Shown here: in pieces, positions 28,324 through 36,731 of the stretch | Layout of the letters: the number at the start of each line of letters is the position of its first letter | Position numbering within the stretch: the stretch's first letter is position 1 | Source of the DNA: Streptomyces californicus | Lineage (GTDB): Bacteria > Actinomycetota > Actinomycetes > Streptomycetales > Streptomycetaceae | Length of the DNA: 64,000 nt | Direction: 5' to 3' | NCBI RefSeq assembly: GCF_000717645.1 | Contig: NZ_JNZZ01000005.1 | Coordinates: 62,001 to 126,000 of the forward strand | Made by a program: the position numbers and the translations under genes | The notes under the pieces: generated by a model | Told to the model about the DNA's origin: nothing | The model's database searches: none | Seen by the model: the letters and a program-made list of their open reading frames with translations, nothing else

Positions 28324-28636
28324 GACGGGGACCTCCAGGGGGACGACGGCTGGTCAGTAACAGTAACGAAGCCGGGGGAGTGGATCGTTGCCGAATCGGA
28401 AGGAGAGACGGGTCTCACCGGGAACCCTCGGCTGTGGCCGATCGCACAGCCCCTCCGGCCACGCAGGTGAAACACCTGTTCGGCGTCGCCGGGCGGTGCG
28501 CGGGGCCCGGGGTGAGAAAAATCCTCCCGGCCCGTTACCCGTACGTGGTGGCGCTCCGACCAGGCATGAGGAGAGACTGAGATCGGATCGTCCCGGCGCG
28601 AGCCACGCGCCGCCGACGTACAAGGAGGCATCCACC
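28324..28636. other. divergent intergenic region MscS / HNH endonuclease
   Basis: This 313-bp gap separates two divergent genes and must hold both promoters. A clear ribosome binding site (AAGGAGG at 28622-28628) precedes the HNH gene. I see no gene and no confident promoter boxes. Confidence 0.5.
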
Positions 28637-29173
28637 GTGCCGCACGTCCTGGTTCTCAACGCGTCGTACGAGCCGCTCGGCGTCGTACCGCTCCGCCGCG
28701 CACTCGTCCTCGTCCTGGAGAACAAGGCCATCTGCCTGGAGGAGTCCGGCGCCTTCCTGCACAGTGCCACCCAGGCCGTGCCCGCACCCAGTGTGGTCCG
28801 CCTCAAGCGCTTCGTCCGCATCCCCTACCGGGGTCCGGTCCCCCTGACGCGGCGGGCCCTGTTCGCCCGGGACGGCGGGCGCTGCGTGTACTGCGGGGCC
28901 GCCGCCACCAGCGTCGACCACGTCATCCCGCGCAGCCGGGGCGGCCGGCACGTCTGGGACAACGTGGTGGCGGCCTGCCGCCGCTGCAACCACGTCAAGG
29001 CCGACCGGCACCTGCCCGAGCTGGGCTGGCGCCTGCGCCACCAGCCCGCCCCGCCGACCGGGCTGGCCTGGCGGATCATCGGGACCGGGCATCGCGACCC
29101 GCGCTGGCTGCCGTACCTGCAACCGTTCGGCGCGGACGACGTGATGGCCCGGATCGACGGCGTCTCCGCCTGA
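28637..29173 (+). CDS. HNH endonuclease
   Basis: A 178-residue HNH-family nuclease. The start GTG at 28637 gives MPHVLVLNASYEPLGVVPLR, with AAGGAGG 8 bp upstream. The catalytic core has paired zinc Cys (CVYCG ... CRRCN) flanking SVDHVIPRSRGG and a DNVVAACRRCNHVK segment, the ββα-metal finger of HNH enzymes. Proteins of this exact type (N-terminal VLNASYEPL) are very common single-copy genes in actinobacteria, so it is more likely a housekeeping nuclease than a mobile or defence element. Target DNA is unknown. Confidence 0.92.
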   Translation: MPHVLVLNASYEPLGVVPLRRALVLVLENKAICLEESGAFLHSATQAVPAPSVVRLKRFVRIPYRGPVPLTRRALFARDGGRCVYCGAAATSVDHVIPRSRGGRHVWDNVVAACRRCNHVKADRHLPELGWRLRHQPAPPTGLAWRIIGTGHRDPRWLPYLQPFGADDVMARIDGVSA

Positions 29174-29293
29174 GACCGGGCCTTCGCCGTCCGCCGGGCG
29201 GGCAGCGCGTACGGGCGGCGGCTCCGCGGTGGGGCGGCCGCCCGTACGGGGCTCGGCCGGCGGATGTGCGGCGGTCCGCCGACCGTGCGGGGC

Positions 29294-32281
29294 TCAGTCG
29301 TCCGCGACCGCGTACGCCTCCACCGACCAGAGCGAGTAGCTGTACTCGGTCGCCCGGTCCTCGCCCCGCACCCGGATGAACCGGGTGTCCTTCTCGTCCA
29401 TCCGGACCGACTCGCGCCCGCCCCCGCCCTCCGTCACGGTCGCGGCGGTGCGCCAGGTCCGGCCGTCGGCGGAGACCTGGACGCGGTAGCGCGCGGCGTA
29501 CGCGTCCTGCCAGCTCAGCACCACCTGGCCCAGGCGCACCGGCTCCGGCAGCTCCGCCTGCCACCACGCGTCGTCCCGCACCGGCGAGGACCACCGGGTC
29601 TCCGGGTCGCCGTCGGCCGCCGCCGACGCGGGGAAGTCCGGGGTCTCGTCACCGGACGAGGACGCCGTCGCCGTACGCACCAGATCGGGGCCGCCCGTAC
29701 GCGGGAAGGCCCGCACGGTCAGCGTGGACTCCTGGCCGCCGAAGGCCAGCGGCACCTCGTACTCGCCCACCGGGGTGTCCGCCGGGACGGTGATGTCGAC
29801 GGGCACCTCCGTACGGGAGCCGCGCGGCACGGTCGTCTGCTTCGGGACCCGCACCTCGATGCCCTTCGGCGCCTTCGCGGTGAGCCTGCCCTTCACCTCC
29901 GCCGGACGCCGGCCGGCCAGCCGGGCCGCGACCCGCTGGGGATCGCCGCCGATCTCCGCGTCGGTCGCGCCGTGCTTCAGGTCGAGCGTGGCGGCGGGGT
30001 CGTCCCCGAACCACGGCACCAGGGCGCGCAGCCGCGGGCCGTCCGCCAGGACGGCGGGGGCGGCCGGCAGGCCCGGACTCAGGTACGGGGGCCCGGCGTC
30101 CCGCGCCGCCCTCGGCGCCGAGACCCGGACGGCGTCCGCGCGGAGCCCCTTCGCGGCGGTCTGGGTGAACCCGCTCGGCGAGAGCTCGCCCAGGGTCCGC
30201 CACCCCTCGCCGGGCACATGGGCCTCCACGACCGCGCCCGCGAGGGCGGCCCCGGGCTCCGCGAGCGCGGTCACGGCCTCCACCGGGCGGGGGGCGTCCA
30301 GCCGGACCGTGTGGCTGCGGGCGTCCCTGGTGACCCGGCCCGAGGCGCGGTCGGTGCCGTTCCACCCGGCGGCCACCTTCGCCGCCCGGTCCAGGAATGG
30401 GTCCAGCACCCCCTCGCCGACCGTCGCCCGGGCCGCCGCGATCTCCTCGCGCAGCGGCTCCAGGGCCAGTTGGCGGCGCCAGGCGGCGGCGCCGTCCCCG
30501 GCGGCCTGGGCCTGGAGCAGATCGACGGCCAGTTCACCCGCCCGGCCGTAGCGGGCCAGCTGATCCGTCCAGGGGCGGACCTCGTCGGACAGCCGCCCGT
30601 CGGCGGGGGTCTCCAGCCGGTCCGGGGCCTGCCGCATCACGGAGAACGCCGCCCGCAGCTCCTTCGCCGCCCGGTCGCGGCGGGAGGCGTCGGCGCGGGA
30701 GCCCCAGAACGCGTCGAGCAGCGGCCGGAGGTAGGCGGACTCCTCGGCGCCGAGCACCGAGCCCGCGCTGTTCCCGGCCAGGGCCAGCAGTGCGTCACGG
30801 GCCGCGGCGTCCCCGTCCGCCAGGTCCTCGACGGCCGCCCGCCAGGACGCGTCGGGGTCGTACGCCTTCGGGTTCCAGGCGAAGTCGGCGGCGGTGAACA
30901 GCGGGATCCGGGAGGCGGACGCCTGCTCCATCGCGTTGGCCAGCAGCGCCGCCGAACCGCTCGCCACAGCGGGCTCCCGGCCGGTGTACGGGCCGAGGAA
31001 GACCCGGTCCTGCGCGTAGTCGTTGACCGGGTAGTTGTCCATCGTCACCAGCGGGCGGCGGAACGCGGCGCGCGCCCCGGCCAGCTCGCTCCCGGTGATC
31101 TTCTCCGGTACCACCCCGACCCCGGTCCAGGCCACCTGCACCCGGTCGTCCAGCTCGGCCGCCAGCGCCGTGCGGTAGTCCGTGGCCCCGTCCTGGTGGA
31201 ACTCCGTCGGCAGCACCGACAGCGGCTCCGACCCCGGGTACCGCTCTTCCAGGTGCCGGGCCAGCGCCCCCGCGACCCGGGCCTGCGCGCGGGCCGCCGC
31301 CTTCGGACCGTCGCCGAAGGTCTCCGCGTCCAGATCGCAGTGCCACTCGCTGTAGCTGACGTTCTGGAACTGGAGCTGGAAGACCCGGACGCCCAGCGCC
31401 CACATCGCGTCGGCCTTCTCCGTCAGCGCCCGGACGTCCTGGTCCGAGGCCATGCACATCGCCTGACCGGGGGAGACGGCCCAGCCCAGCGTGACGTGCT
31501 CGGCGCGCGCCCGCTCGGCCAGCTCCCGGAACCCGGCCCGCTCGCCCGCCGGGTACGGCTCGCGCCAGCGCGCCAGCCGGTAGGGATCGTCGCCCGGCGC
31601 GTAGAGGTAGCGGTTCTGCTTGGTGCGGCCCATGAACGAGATCTGTTCGAGCCGTTCCTCACGGGTCCACGGCTGTCCGTAGAACCCCTCGGTCATGCCG
31701 CGTACGGCGGTTCCCGGCCAGTCCCGGACCGTCACGCCCGCCACCGCGCCCCCGGCGACGAGTTGGCGCAGGGTCTGAACGGCGTGGAAGAGGCCGTCCG
31801 CGCCGGTCCCGTCCAGCGCGACGGTGGCGCGCCCGGCGGCCTCGCCGACCGCGATCCGGTAGCCGCCCGACGGCAGGTCGCCCCGGCCGGGGGCGCGCAG
31901 CGCCCGCAGCGCCTCGTCCGCCCCGGCGCCGCCGAGGCGGACGACCGGGCCACGGCCCGGCAGGCTCTCGTGCAGGGTCCGCACGCCCGCCTCGCGCAGC
32001 AGCGCGCGTGCCTGCTCCACGGCGTACGGGTCGGCGTCGGGGGCGGCGGCGAGGGTGGCCTCGGCGCCCAGCTTCACGGCGGGCCCGGTGGTCCGCATGC
32101 TCTGCGGGCGGGGCCAGACGGGCGGCGGCGCGGTCTCGGCGCGGCCCGCCCGGTCGCCGGCGTGGCTGCCGGGCTCCGCGGGGGCCGCCGAAGCGGCCGG
32201 GGCGACCACGACGGAACCGAGGAGTCCGCCGATCACGGCGGCGGCGACGGCCGTCGCCCGACTTCTGCGCCCGAACCGCAC
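29294..32281 (-). CDS. secreted GH84-type beta-N-acetylglucosaminidase-like protein
   Basis: A 995-residue exported protein. After the signal peptide (ending ASAAPA) come a GH20b-like N-terminal domain, a GH84 domain (about 170-450) matching NagJ-type enzymes (TEGFYGQPWTREERLEQ, SVLPTEFHQDG, AWTGVGVV, DNYPVNDY, HTAADFAWN-like FTAADFAWN), a helical region, an NPCBM/NEW3-type domain, and a C-terminal F5/8-type carbohydrate module (about 890-990). In characterised GH84 enzymes two adjacent Asp after the FxxxF strand do catalysis; here those positions read Gln306-Asn307 (VFQLQFQNVSY). Activity is therefore doubtful; it may bind rather than cut GlcNAc glycans. The GTG at 32281 with GGGGAG upstream fits the signal peptide; upstream in-frame starts do not. 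Confidence 0.85.
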   Translation of the reverse strand: MRFGRRSRATAVAAAVIGGLLGSVVVAPAASAAPAEPGSHAGDRAGRAETAPPPVWPRPQSMRTTGPAVKLGAEATLAAAPDADPYAVEQARALLREAGVRTLHESLPGRGPVVRLGGAGADEALRALRAPGRGDLPSGGYRIAVGEAAGRATVALDGTGADGLFHAVQTLRQLVAGGAVAGVTVRDWPGTAVRGMTEGFYGQPWTREERLEQISFMGRTKQNRYLYAPGDDPYRLARWREPYPAGERAGFRELAERARAEHVTLGWAVSPGQAMCMASDQDVRALTEKADAMWALGVRVFQLQFQNVSYSEWHCDLDAETFGDGPKAAARAQARVAGALARHLEERYPGSEPLSVLPTEFHQDGATDYRTALAAELDDRVQVAWTGVGVVPEKITGSELAGARAAFRRPLVTMDNYPVNDYAQDRVFLGPYTGREPAVASGSAALLANAMEQASASRIPLFTAADFAWNPKAYDPDASWRAAVEDLADGDAAARDALLALAGNSAGSVLGAEESAYLRPLLDAFWGSRADASRRDRAAKELRAAFSVMRQAPDRLETPADGRLSDEVRPWTDQLARYGRAGELAVDLLQAQAAGDGAAAWRRQLALEPLREEIAAARATVGEGVLDPFLDRAAKVAAGWNGTDRASGRVTRDARSHTVRLDAPRPVEAVTALAEPGAALAGAVVEAHVPGEGWRTLGELSPSGFTQTAAKGLRADAVRVSAPRAARDAGPPYLSPGLPAAPAVLADGPRLRALVPWFGDDPAATLDLKHGATDAEIGGDPQRVAARLAGRRPAEVKGRLTAKAPKGIEVRVPKQTTVPRGSRTEVPVDITVPADTPVGEYEVPLAFGGQESTLTVRAFPRTGGPDLVRTATASSSGDETPDFPASAAADGDPETRWSSPVRDDAWWQAELPEPVRLGQVVLSWQDAYAARYRVQVSADGRTWRTAATVTEGGGGRESVRMDEKDTRFIRVRGEDRATEYSYSLWSVEAYAVADD

Positions 32282-32625
32282 GTCGCGCTCCCCTTCGTAC
32301 GTATCCACTGCCGGTCGACGTTCGTAGGTGTCCCCGGCGGTGACGCCCGGGAGGGCTCCGAGCCCACCACCCGCGCGCGAGGGTGTCAATGCGCGTGGCC
32401 GTTCTGCGGTTTTTGCCAGGATTGGCGGTAGCTTCGGGTTCCCTGGGGCGGCTGTGACAGGAGGGACTGGCTGAAAACGGCCCATACCTGCCGTTCAGGG
32501 GAACGGACTGTGACCCGGAGCACGTTGGGCTCGTTGGTCATAACGCCTACATCACGTCCACGTCTGCCAGGGCGTGGCCTGGGTAGGGCTTGCTGTGTCC
32601 TGTTCTCCACGGCCAGGAGGCCACC
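32282..32625. other. divergent intergenic region GH84 / repeat-protein-malQ
   Basis: This 344-bp gap must hold promoters in both directions. A possible rightward promoter is TTGGGC (about 32525) with TACATC 17 bp later, but the -10 is poor. I see no gene in it. Confidence 0.45.
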
Positions 32626-32937
32626 ATGCCCGCAGCCGCGCAGCTTCTGCTCTCCGCCCTCTCCAAACAGGTACCCGCCCAGGCCGACTCCGCGCCACTG
32701 ACCAGCGAACTTCCCCGCTCCGACGTCCGCCACCTGATCAGCGGGCCGCCGCTCGCCGATGTCTCCCTCCTGCTCGGCGAATCGTCGTTCGCCGATTCCC
32801 TGCCGCTCACCAGCGAGCCTCCGCTCGCCGACGCCACACCTCTCACGAGCGAGCCGCCGCTCGCCGCCGTCGCCCCTCTGACCAGCGAGCCGACCGCACC
32901 CGGCACCGCAGGGGGCTTGGAGTTCCCAGGAGTCTGA
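32626..32937 (+). CDS. small 12-residue-repeat protein coupled to malQ
   Basis: A 103-residue protein I do not recognise. The first 23 residues are helical (MPAAAQLLLSALSKQ...), and the rest is six imperfect 12-residue repeats (consensus PLTSEPPLADAT), at residues 24-95. There is no signal peptide of normal length and no Cys. A strong ribosome site (AGGAGG, 5 bp away) precedes the ATG at 32626. Its TGA is followed at once by the malQ ATG, so malQ is probably translated by coupling to it. It could act as a leader peptide setting malQ output or as a partner of the enzyme; both are guesses. An antisense frame is open too, but has no comparable start. Confidence 0.6.
   Translation: MPAAAQLLLSALSKQVPAQADSAPLTSELPRSDVRHLISGPPLADVSLLLGESSFADSLPLTSEPPLADATPLTSEPPLAAVAPLTSEPTAPGTAGGLEFPGV
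32803..32895 (+). repeat. 36-bp tandem repeat within the small ORF
   Basis: Two full and one partial well-kept copies of a 36-bp unit (CCGCTCACCAGCGAGCC...), starting at 32803, 32839 and 32875; three more diverged copies precede them in protein sequence from 32695. The unit length is a multiple of three, so copy number can change without breaking the frame. Confidence 0.8.
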
Positions 32938-35280
32938 ATGGGCTTGTCCCGGCTCGCCGCACTGCACGGTGTCGCCACCTCCTACTCCCCGTCGCCGGAT
33001 GCCACGGTGTCCGTCCCCGACGACACGGTCATCGCCGTGCTCGCCGCGCTGGGCGTCGACGCCGGCACCCCGGAGGACGTACGGAGGTCCCTCGTCGCCG
33101 CGGAGTCCCGCTCGCGCCTGCTGCCGCCCACCGTGGTGGTCTGGGCCGGCGAGCCCCTGCCGGCCGCTCTGGCCTCGCTCCCCTCCGGCTCGACCGTCAC
33201 GGTCGAGCCGGAGGCGTCCGGGCCCCCGGGGCGCCACCCCGCAGGCCGCCCGCCCGCCCCGCTGAGCATGCGCTCCCGGGCGGCGGCCCCGGCCCCGGCC
33301 GTGACGCGCCCGGCGGCCCAGGCCGCCCCCGCGACCGCCGGAACGGACGGAGCCCCCGCCCCCGGAGCCCTCGCGACCGCCGCGGCCCTTGCCCCCGAAG
33401 CCGCTGCCGCCGTAGCCCTCGCCGGGGTCGGAGCCGCCGGGGCCTCCGCCGGAGTCGGAGCCCCCGAAGCCCCCGCCCCCGGAGCTCCGGCCGGGACCGG
33501 CGTCCCCGCCTGGTGGGTCCCGCCGCCCCACGGCGTCCACCGCATCCACGTCCGTACGCCGGACCACCGCCGGGCCTCCGCCACGCTCATCGCCGCCCCG
33601 GCCCGCGTCCCGCAGCCCGCCGAGCGCACCCACGGCTTCCTCGTCCAGCTCTACTCCCTGCTCTCCGCCCGCTCCTGGGGCATGGGCGACCTCGGCGACC
33701 TGGCGGACCTCGCCGCCTGGGCCGGGCGCACCCTGGGCTCCGGGTTCGTCCAGGTCAATCCGCTGCACGCGGCCGTTCCCGGCCGCCCCACCGACCCGTC
33801 CCCGTACCGCCCGTCCTCCCGCCGCTTCCCCGACCCGGTGCACCTGCGGGTCGAGTCGATCCCGGAGTACGGGCACATCCGCGACCGGGCCACGCTGGAC
33901 GACCTCCGCCAGGACGCGGCCGCCCTCAGCGAGGCCGTGCTGAACAAGGGCGCGCTGATCGACCGGGACGCGGTCTGGGAGCTGAAGCGCCAGGCGCTGG
34001 AGCTGGTCGTCCGGGTGCCGCTCACCCCCGGCCGCCGCGCCGCCTACTGCGACTTCCTGGCCGAGCAGGGGCAGCCGCTGGAGGACCACGCCCTGTGGTG
34101 CGCGCTCGCCGAGGTGCACGGCCCCGACTGGCACACCTGGCCCGAAGCCCTCCGCGACCCCCGCTGCCCGGGCGCCGCCCGCGCCCGGAGCGACCTGCTG
34201 GACCGGGTCGACTTCCACTGCCGCCTCGCCTGGCTGACCGCCTGCCAGCTCGCCGAGGCCCAACGCGCCGCCGAGGACGCCGGGATGGGCGTCGGCGTCG
34301 TCCACGACCTGGCCGTCGGGGTGCATCCGGCCGGCGCCGACACCTGGGCCCAGCAGGACGCCTTCGCCCGGGGCATGTCCGTCGGCGCGCCGCCCGACGC
34401 CTTCAACGCGCGCGGCCAGGACTGGGGCCTGCCGCCCTGGCGCCCCGACACCCTCGCCGCCACCGGCTACGCCGCCTACCGGGATCTGCTCCGCGCCCGG
34501 CTGGCCCACGCCGGGGCCCTGCGCATCGACCACGTCATGGGCCTCTTCCGGCTCTGGTGGGTGCCCGAGGGCCGCCCGCCCACGGACGGCACGTACGTCG
34601 CGTACGACGCCGAGGCGATGCTCGCCGTCCTCGTCCTGGAGGCCCACCGGGCCGGCACCGCCGTCGTCGGGGAGGACCTGGGCACCGTCGAACCCGGGGT
34701 CCGCGAGGCCCTCGCCCGGCGCGGGGTGCTCGGCACCTCGGTGCTCTGGTTCGAGCGCGACTGGGAGGGCGACGGGCGGCCGATCGCCCCGGAGAAGTGG
34801 CGGCGCGCCTGTCTGGCCACCGCGACCACCCACGACCTGCCCTCCACCGCCGCCCGGCTGACCGGCGACCATGTGACGCTGCGCCACCGCCTCGGCCTGC
34901 TCACCCGCTCCCTGGAGGAGGAGCTGACCGACGACGTCACCGACACCGCCGAGTGGCTGGCCCTCCTCGCCCGGCTGCGGATGCTCCCCGAGGGCGACGG
35001 CGACGAGGAGGCGGCCGTCCGCGCCGTCCACCGCTTCCTCCTGCGCACCCCCGCCCTGCTGACCGGCGTCTGGCTCCCCGACACCGTGGGCGACCGCCGT
35101 CCGCAGAACCTCCCCGGCACCTGGGACCAGTACCCGAACTGGCGGCTCCCGATCGCCGACGGCGAGGGCCATCCGGTCACCCTGGAGGAGATCACCGCCT
35201 CTCCTCGGCTGCACGCGCTGATGGAGGTCCTGAGGCCCCGAAAGCCTCGTACGGCACCCCCGGGCGAGCGCCGTCCCTAG
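32938..35280 (+). CDS. malQ: 4-alpha-glucanotransferase (amylomaltase), GH77
   Basis: Transfers maltosyl units between alpha-1,4-glucans in maltodextrin and glycogen metabolism; cytosolic. The 780-residue protein carries the GH77 landmarks: GFLVQLYSLLSARSWGMGDL, DPSPYRPSSRRFPDPVHL, the nucleophile Asp in LRIDHVMGLFRLWWVPEG, the acid/base Glu in GEDLGTVEP, and THDLPSTAARL. An N-terminal domain typical of actinobacterial MalQ is present, with an Ala/Pro/Gly-rich insertion at about residues 93-190 that looks dispensable. The ATG at 32938 abuts the stop of the small repeat ORF and has AGGAG 8 bp upstream. Confidence 0.95.
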   Translation: MGLSRLAALHGVATSYSPSPDATVSVPDDTVIAVLAALGVDAGTPEDVRRSLVAAESRSRLLPPTVVVWAGEPLPAALASLPSGSTVTVEPEASGPPGRHPAGRPPAPLSMRSRAAAPAPAVTRPAAQAAPATAGTDGAPAPGALATAAALAPEAAAAVALAGVGAAGASAGVGAPEAPAPGAPAGTGVPAWWVPPPHGVHRIHVRTPDHRRASATLIAAPARVPQPAERTHGFLVQLYSLLSARSWGMGDLGDLADLAAWAGRTLGSGFVQVNPLHAAVPGRPTDPSPYRPSSRRFPDPVHLRVESIPEYGHIRDRATLDDLRQDAAALSEAVLNKGALIDRDAVWELKRQALELVVRVPLTPGRRAAYCDFLAEQGQPLEDHALWCALAEVHGPDWHTWPEALRDPRCPGAARARSDLLDRVDFHCRLAWLTACQLAEAQRAAEDAGMGVGVVHDLAVGVHPAGADTWAQQDAFARGMSVGAPPDAFNARGQDWGLPPWRPDTLAATGYAAYRDLLRARLAHAGALRIDHVMGLFRLWWVPEGRPPTDGTYVAYDAEAMLAVLVLEAHRAGTAVVGEDLGTVEPGVREALARRGVLGTSVLWFERDWEGDGRPIAPEKWRRACLATATTHDLPSTAARLTGDHVTLRHRLGLLTRSLEEELTDDVTDTAEWLALLARLRMLPEGDGDEEAAVRAVHRFLLRTPALLTGVWLPDTVGDRRPQNLPGTWDQYPNWRLPIADGEGHPVTLEEITASPRLHALMEVLRPRKPRTAPPGERRP

Positions 35281-35300
35281 GCGTTCGCTACGTTGGCACC

Positions 35301-35531
35301 GTGGACAAGAAGAACGCTATGCGCGCCGGCGTCGTTGCGGCCGGGACGACGCTGATGATGCTGCTCATGTCGAACCCGGCGCTCGCGCTCACGCCCGACG
35401 ACGGTGACGACCCGGCTCCGCGCCTGAGCGTGATGGAGACCGTCGGTCTCTACGTGGTCGCGCCCATCGCCCTGTTCGTGGTGATCACGGCCCTGGTCAT
35501 GGTCCTGGACAAGTCGAAGAAGCAGGTCTGA
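35301..35531 (+). CDS. small membrane protein, unknown
   Basis: A 76-residue protein beginning GTG at 35301 (MDKKNAMRAGVVAAGTTLMM). It has two hydrophobic segments, one at about 9-30 and one at about 48-68 (VGLYVVAPIALFVVITALVM), with an acidic stretch (TPDDGDDPAPR) between them and a basic C-terminal tail (DKSKKQV). The first segment ends in a possible signal cleavage site (ALA), so the mature form may have one membrane helix. Small proteins like this are widespread in Streptomyces with no known role. It begins 20 bp after malQ and may share its transcript. Confidence 0.8.
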   Translation: MDKKNAMRAGVVAAGTTLMMLLMSNPALALTPDDGDDPAPRLSVMETVGLYVVAPIALFVVITALVMVLDKSKKQV

Positions 35532-35556
35532 CCCGCACGGGCACACCAAGCTCGTC

Positions 35557-35593
35557 GGGTGCGCCGCCGGTGGTCTCCACCGGCGGCGCACCC
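35557..35593 (+). terminator. terminator after malQ / small membrane protein
   Basis: Perfect 17-bp inverted repeat (GGGTGCGCCGCCGGTGG and its complement) with a 3-base loop, 25 bp past the small membrane protein stop. Confidence 0.9.
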
Positions 35594-35744
35594 GTGCGTG
35601 CGGCCCCGGACACGCACGTCCCGGACGCGCACGCTCCGGTGACGGGCGAGTGCGCGGGCCCCGGCCCCGTACACGGTCCCGGGCCGGAGCGCCCCGGCCC
35701 GTAGGACCGCGTCCCCGCCCCGCGCCGGGCGGTAGGTTGCGCCC

Positions 35745-36671
35745 ATGACCGAGTGGGACGTCAAGAAGCTCCGCATCCTGCGCACCCTGCGCGACCGGGG
35801 CACGGTCACGGCGACCGCCGAGGCCCTGCTGATGACCCCCTCCGCGGTCTCCCAGCAGCTCACCAACCTGGCGAAGCAGCTCGGCGTGGACCTCTTGGAG
35901 GCCCAGGGCCGCCGGGTCCGCCTCACCGACGCCGCCCACCTGGTCCTGCGCCACGCCGAGGCGGTCTTCGCCCAGTTGGAGCGGGCGGAGGCCGAACTGA
36001 CCGGCTATCTGCGCGGCGAGGCCGGCGAGGTCCGCGTCGCCGCGTTCTCCACCGCCGTGCCCGCCCTCGTCGTGCCCGCCGTCCGGCTGCTGCGCGCCGG
36101 GGAGCGCCCGGGGCCCGACGTGCGCGTACGGGAGGCCGAGGCCGCCCAGGCGTACGACCTGCTCACCGCGGGCGAGGTGGACCTCGCGCTGTCGCTGGCC
36201 GCCCACGCGCCGACCGCCCGCGATCCCCGCTTCCGCCTCTTCCCGCTGCTCGCGGACCCGCTCGACGTGGCGCTCCCCGCCGATCACCCACTGGCCGGCG
36301 CGCCCGCGCTGCGCCTGGCGGACCTGGCCGCCGACCGCTGGATCTTCGGCGGCTCCGGCCCCTGGTCCGAGATCACCACCGCCGCCTGCGAGGCGGCCGG
36401 CTTCGTCCCCGAGCAGGCCCACAGCGCCGCCGGCTGGACCGCCATCCTCGCCCTGGTCGAGGCCGGCATGGGGGTCGCGCTGGTGCCCCGGATGGCCGCC
36501 CGCGAGCGCCGCGAGGACGTCGTGATGCGGGTGCTGGAGACGGACCGGCCGCGCCGCCACGTCGTCGCGGCCGTCCGCCACGGAGCCGAGAGCGGCCCCG
36601 CCGTGGCCCGAATCCTCGCCGCACTCACCGAGACCGCTCGGTCGTTCCCCGAAACCGTTCAGCAGAACTGA
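35745..36671 (+). CDS. LysR-family transcriptional regulator
   Basis: A 308-residue LysR-type regulator. The winged helix is at residues 5-65 (LRILRTLRDRGTVTATAEALLMTPSAVSQQL), followed by the linker helix and a periplasmic-binding-fold effector domain. The effector is unknown. It lies 60 bp upstream of and co-oriented with allantoicase, but LysR genes usually face their targets, so a link to purine breakdown is not assured. The ATG at 35745 lacks a strong Shine-Dalgarno. Confidence 0.9.
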   Translation: MTEWDVKKLRILRTLRDRGTVTATAEALLMTPSAVSQQLTNLAKQLGVDLLEAQGRRVRLTDAAHLVLRHAEAVFAQLERAEAELTGYLRGEAGEVRVAAFSTAVPALVVPAVRLLRAGERPGPDVRVREAEAAQAYDLLTAGEVDLALSLAAHAPTARDPRFRLFPLLADPLDVALPADHPLAGAPALRLADLAADRWIFGGSGPWSEITTAACEAAGFVPEQAHSAAGWTAILALVEAGMGVALVPRMAARERREDVVMRVLETDRPRRHVVAAVRHGAESGPAVARILAALTETARSFPETVQQN

Positions 36672-36692
36672 ACGGTACGTACGGAAACTTTC
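36656..36692. promoter_or_regulatory. inverted repeats before allantoicase gene
   Basis: CGTTCAG (36656-36662) and CTGAACG (36668-36674) form a hairpin across the LysR stop codon. Just after, GAAACTTTC (36684-36692) is a 9-bp palindrome 40 bp upstream of the allantoicase start. The second is a candidate operator; the regulator is unknown, and an IclR-type AllR is one possibility. Confidence 0.45.
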
Positions 36693-36731
36693 GATGGACC
36701 TGACAGGTTCGGTGGCGTCAAGGTGAGGGGC

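Noticed and set aside
28637..29173. Homing endonuclease or restriction enzyme
   Set aside because: The sequence fits the common actinobacterial single-copy HNH protein; no intron, intein or methylase is near.
32386..35214. A minus-strand frame opposite malQ
   Set aside because: MalQ motifs on the plus strand are unambiguous; the antisense product is low complexity.
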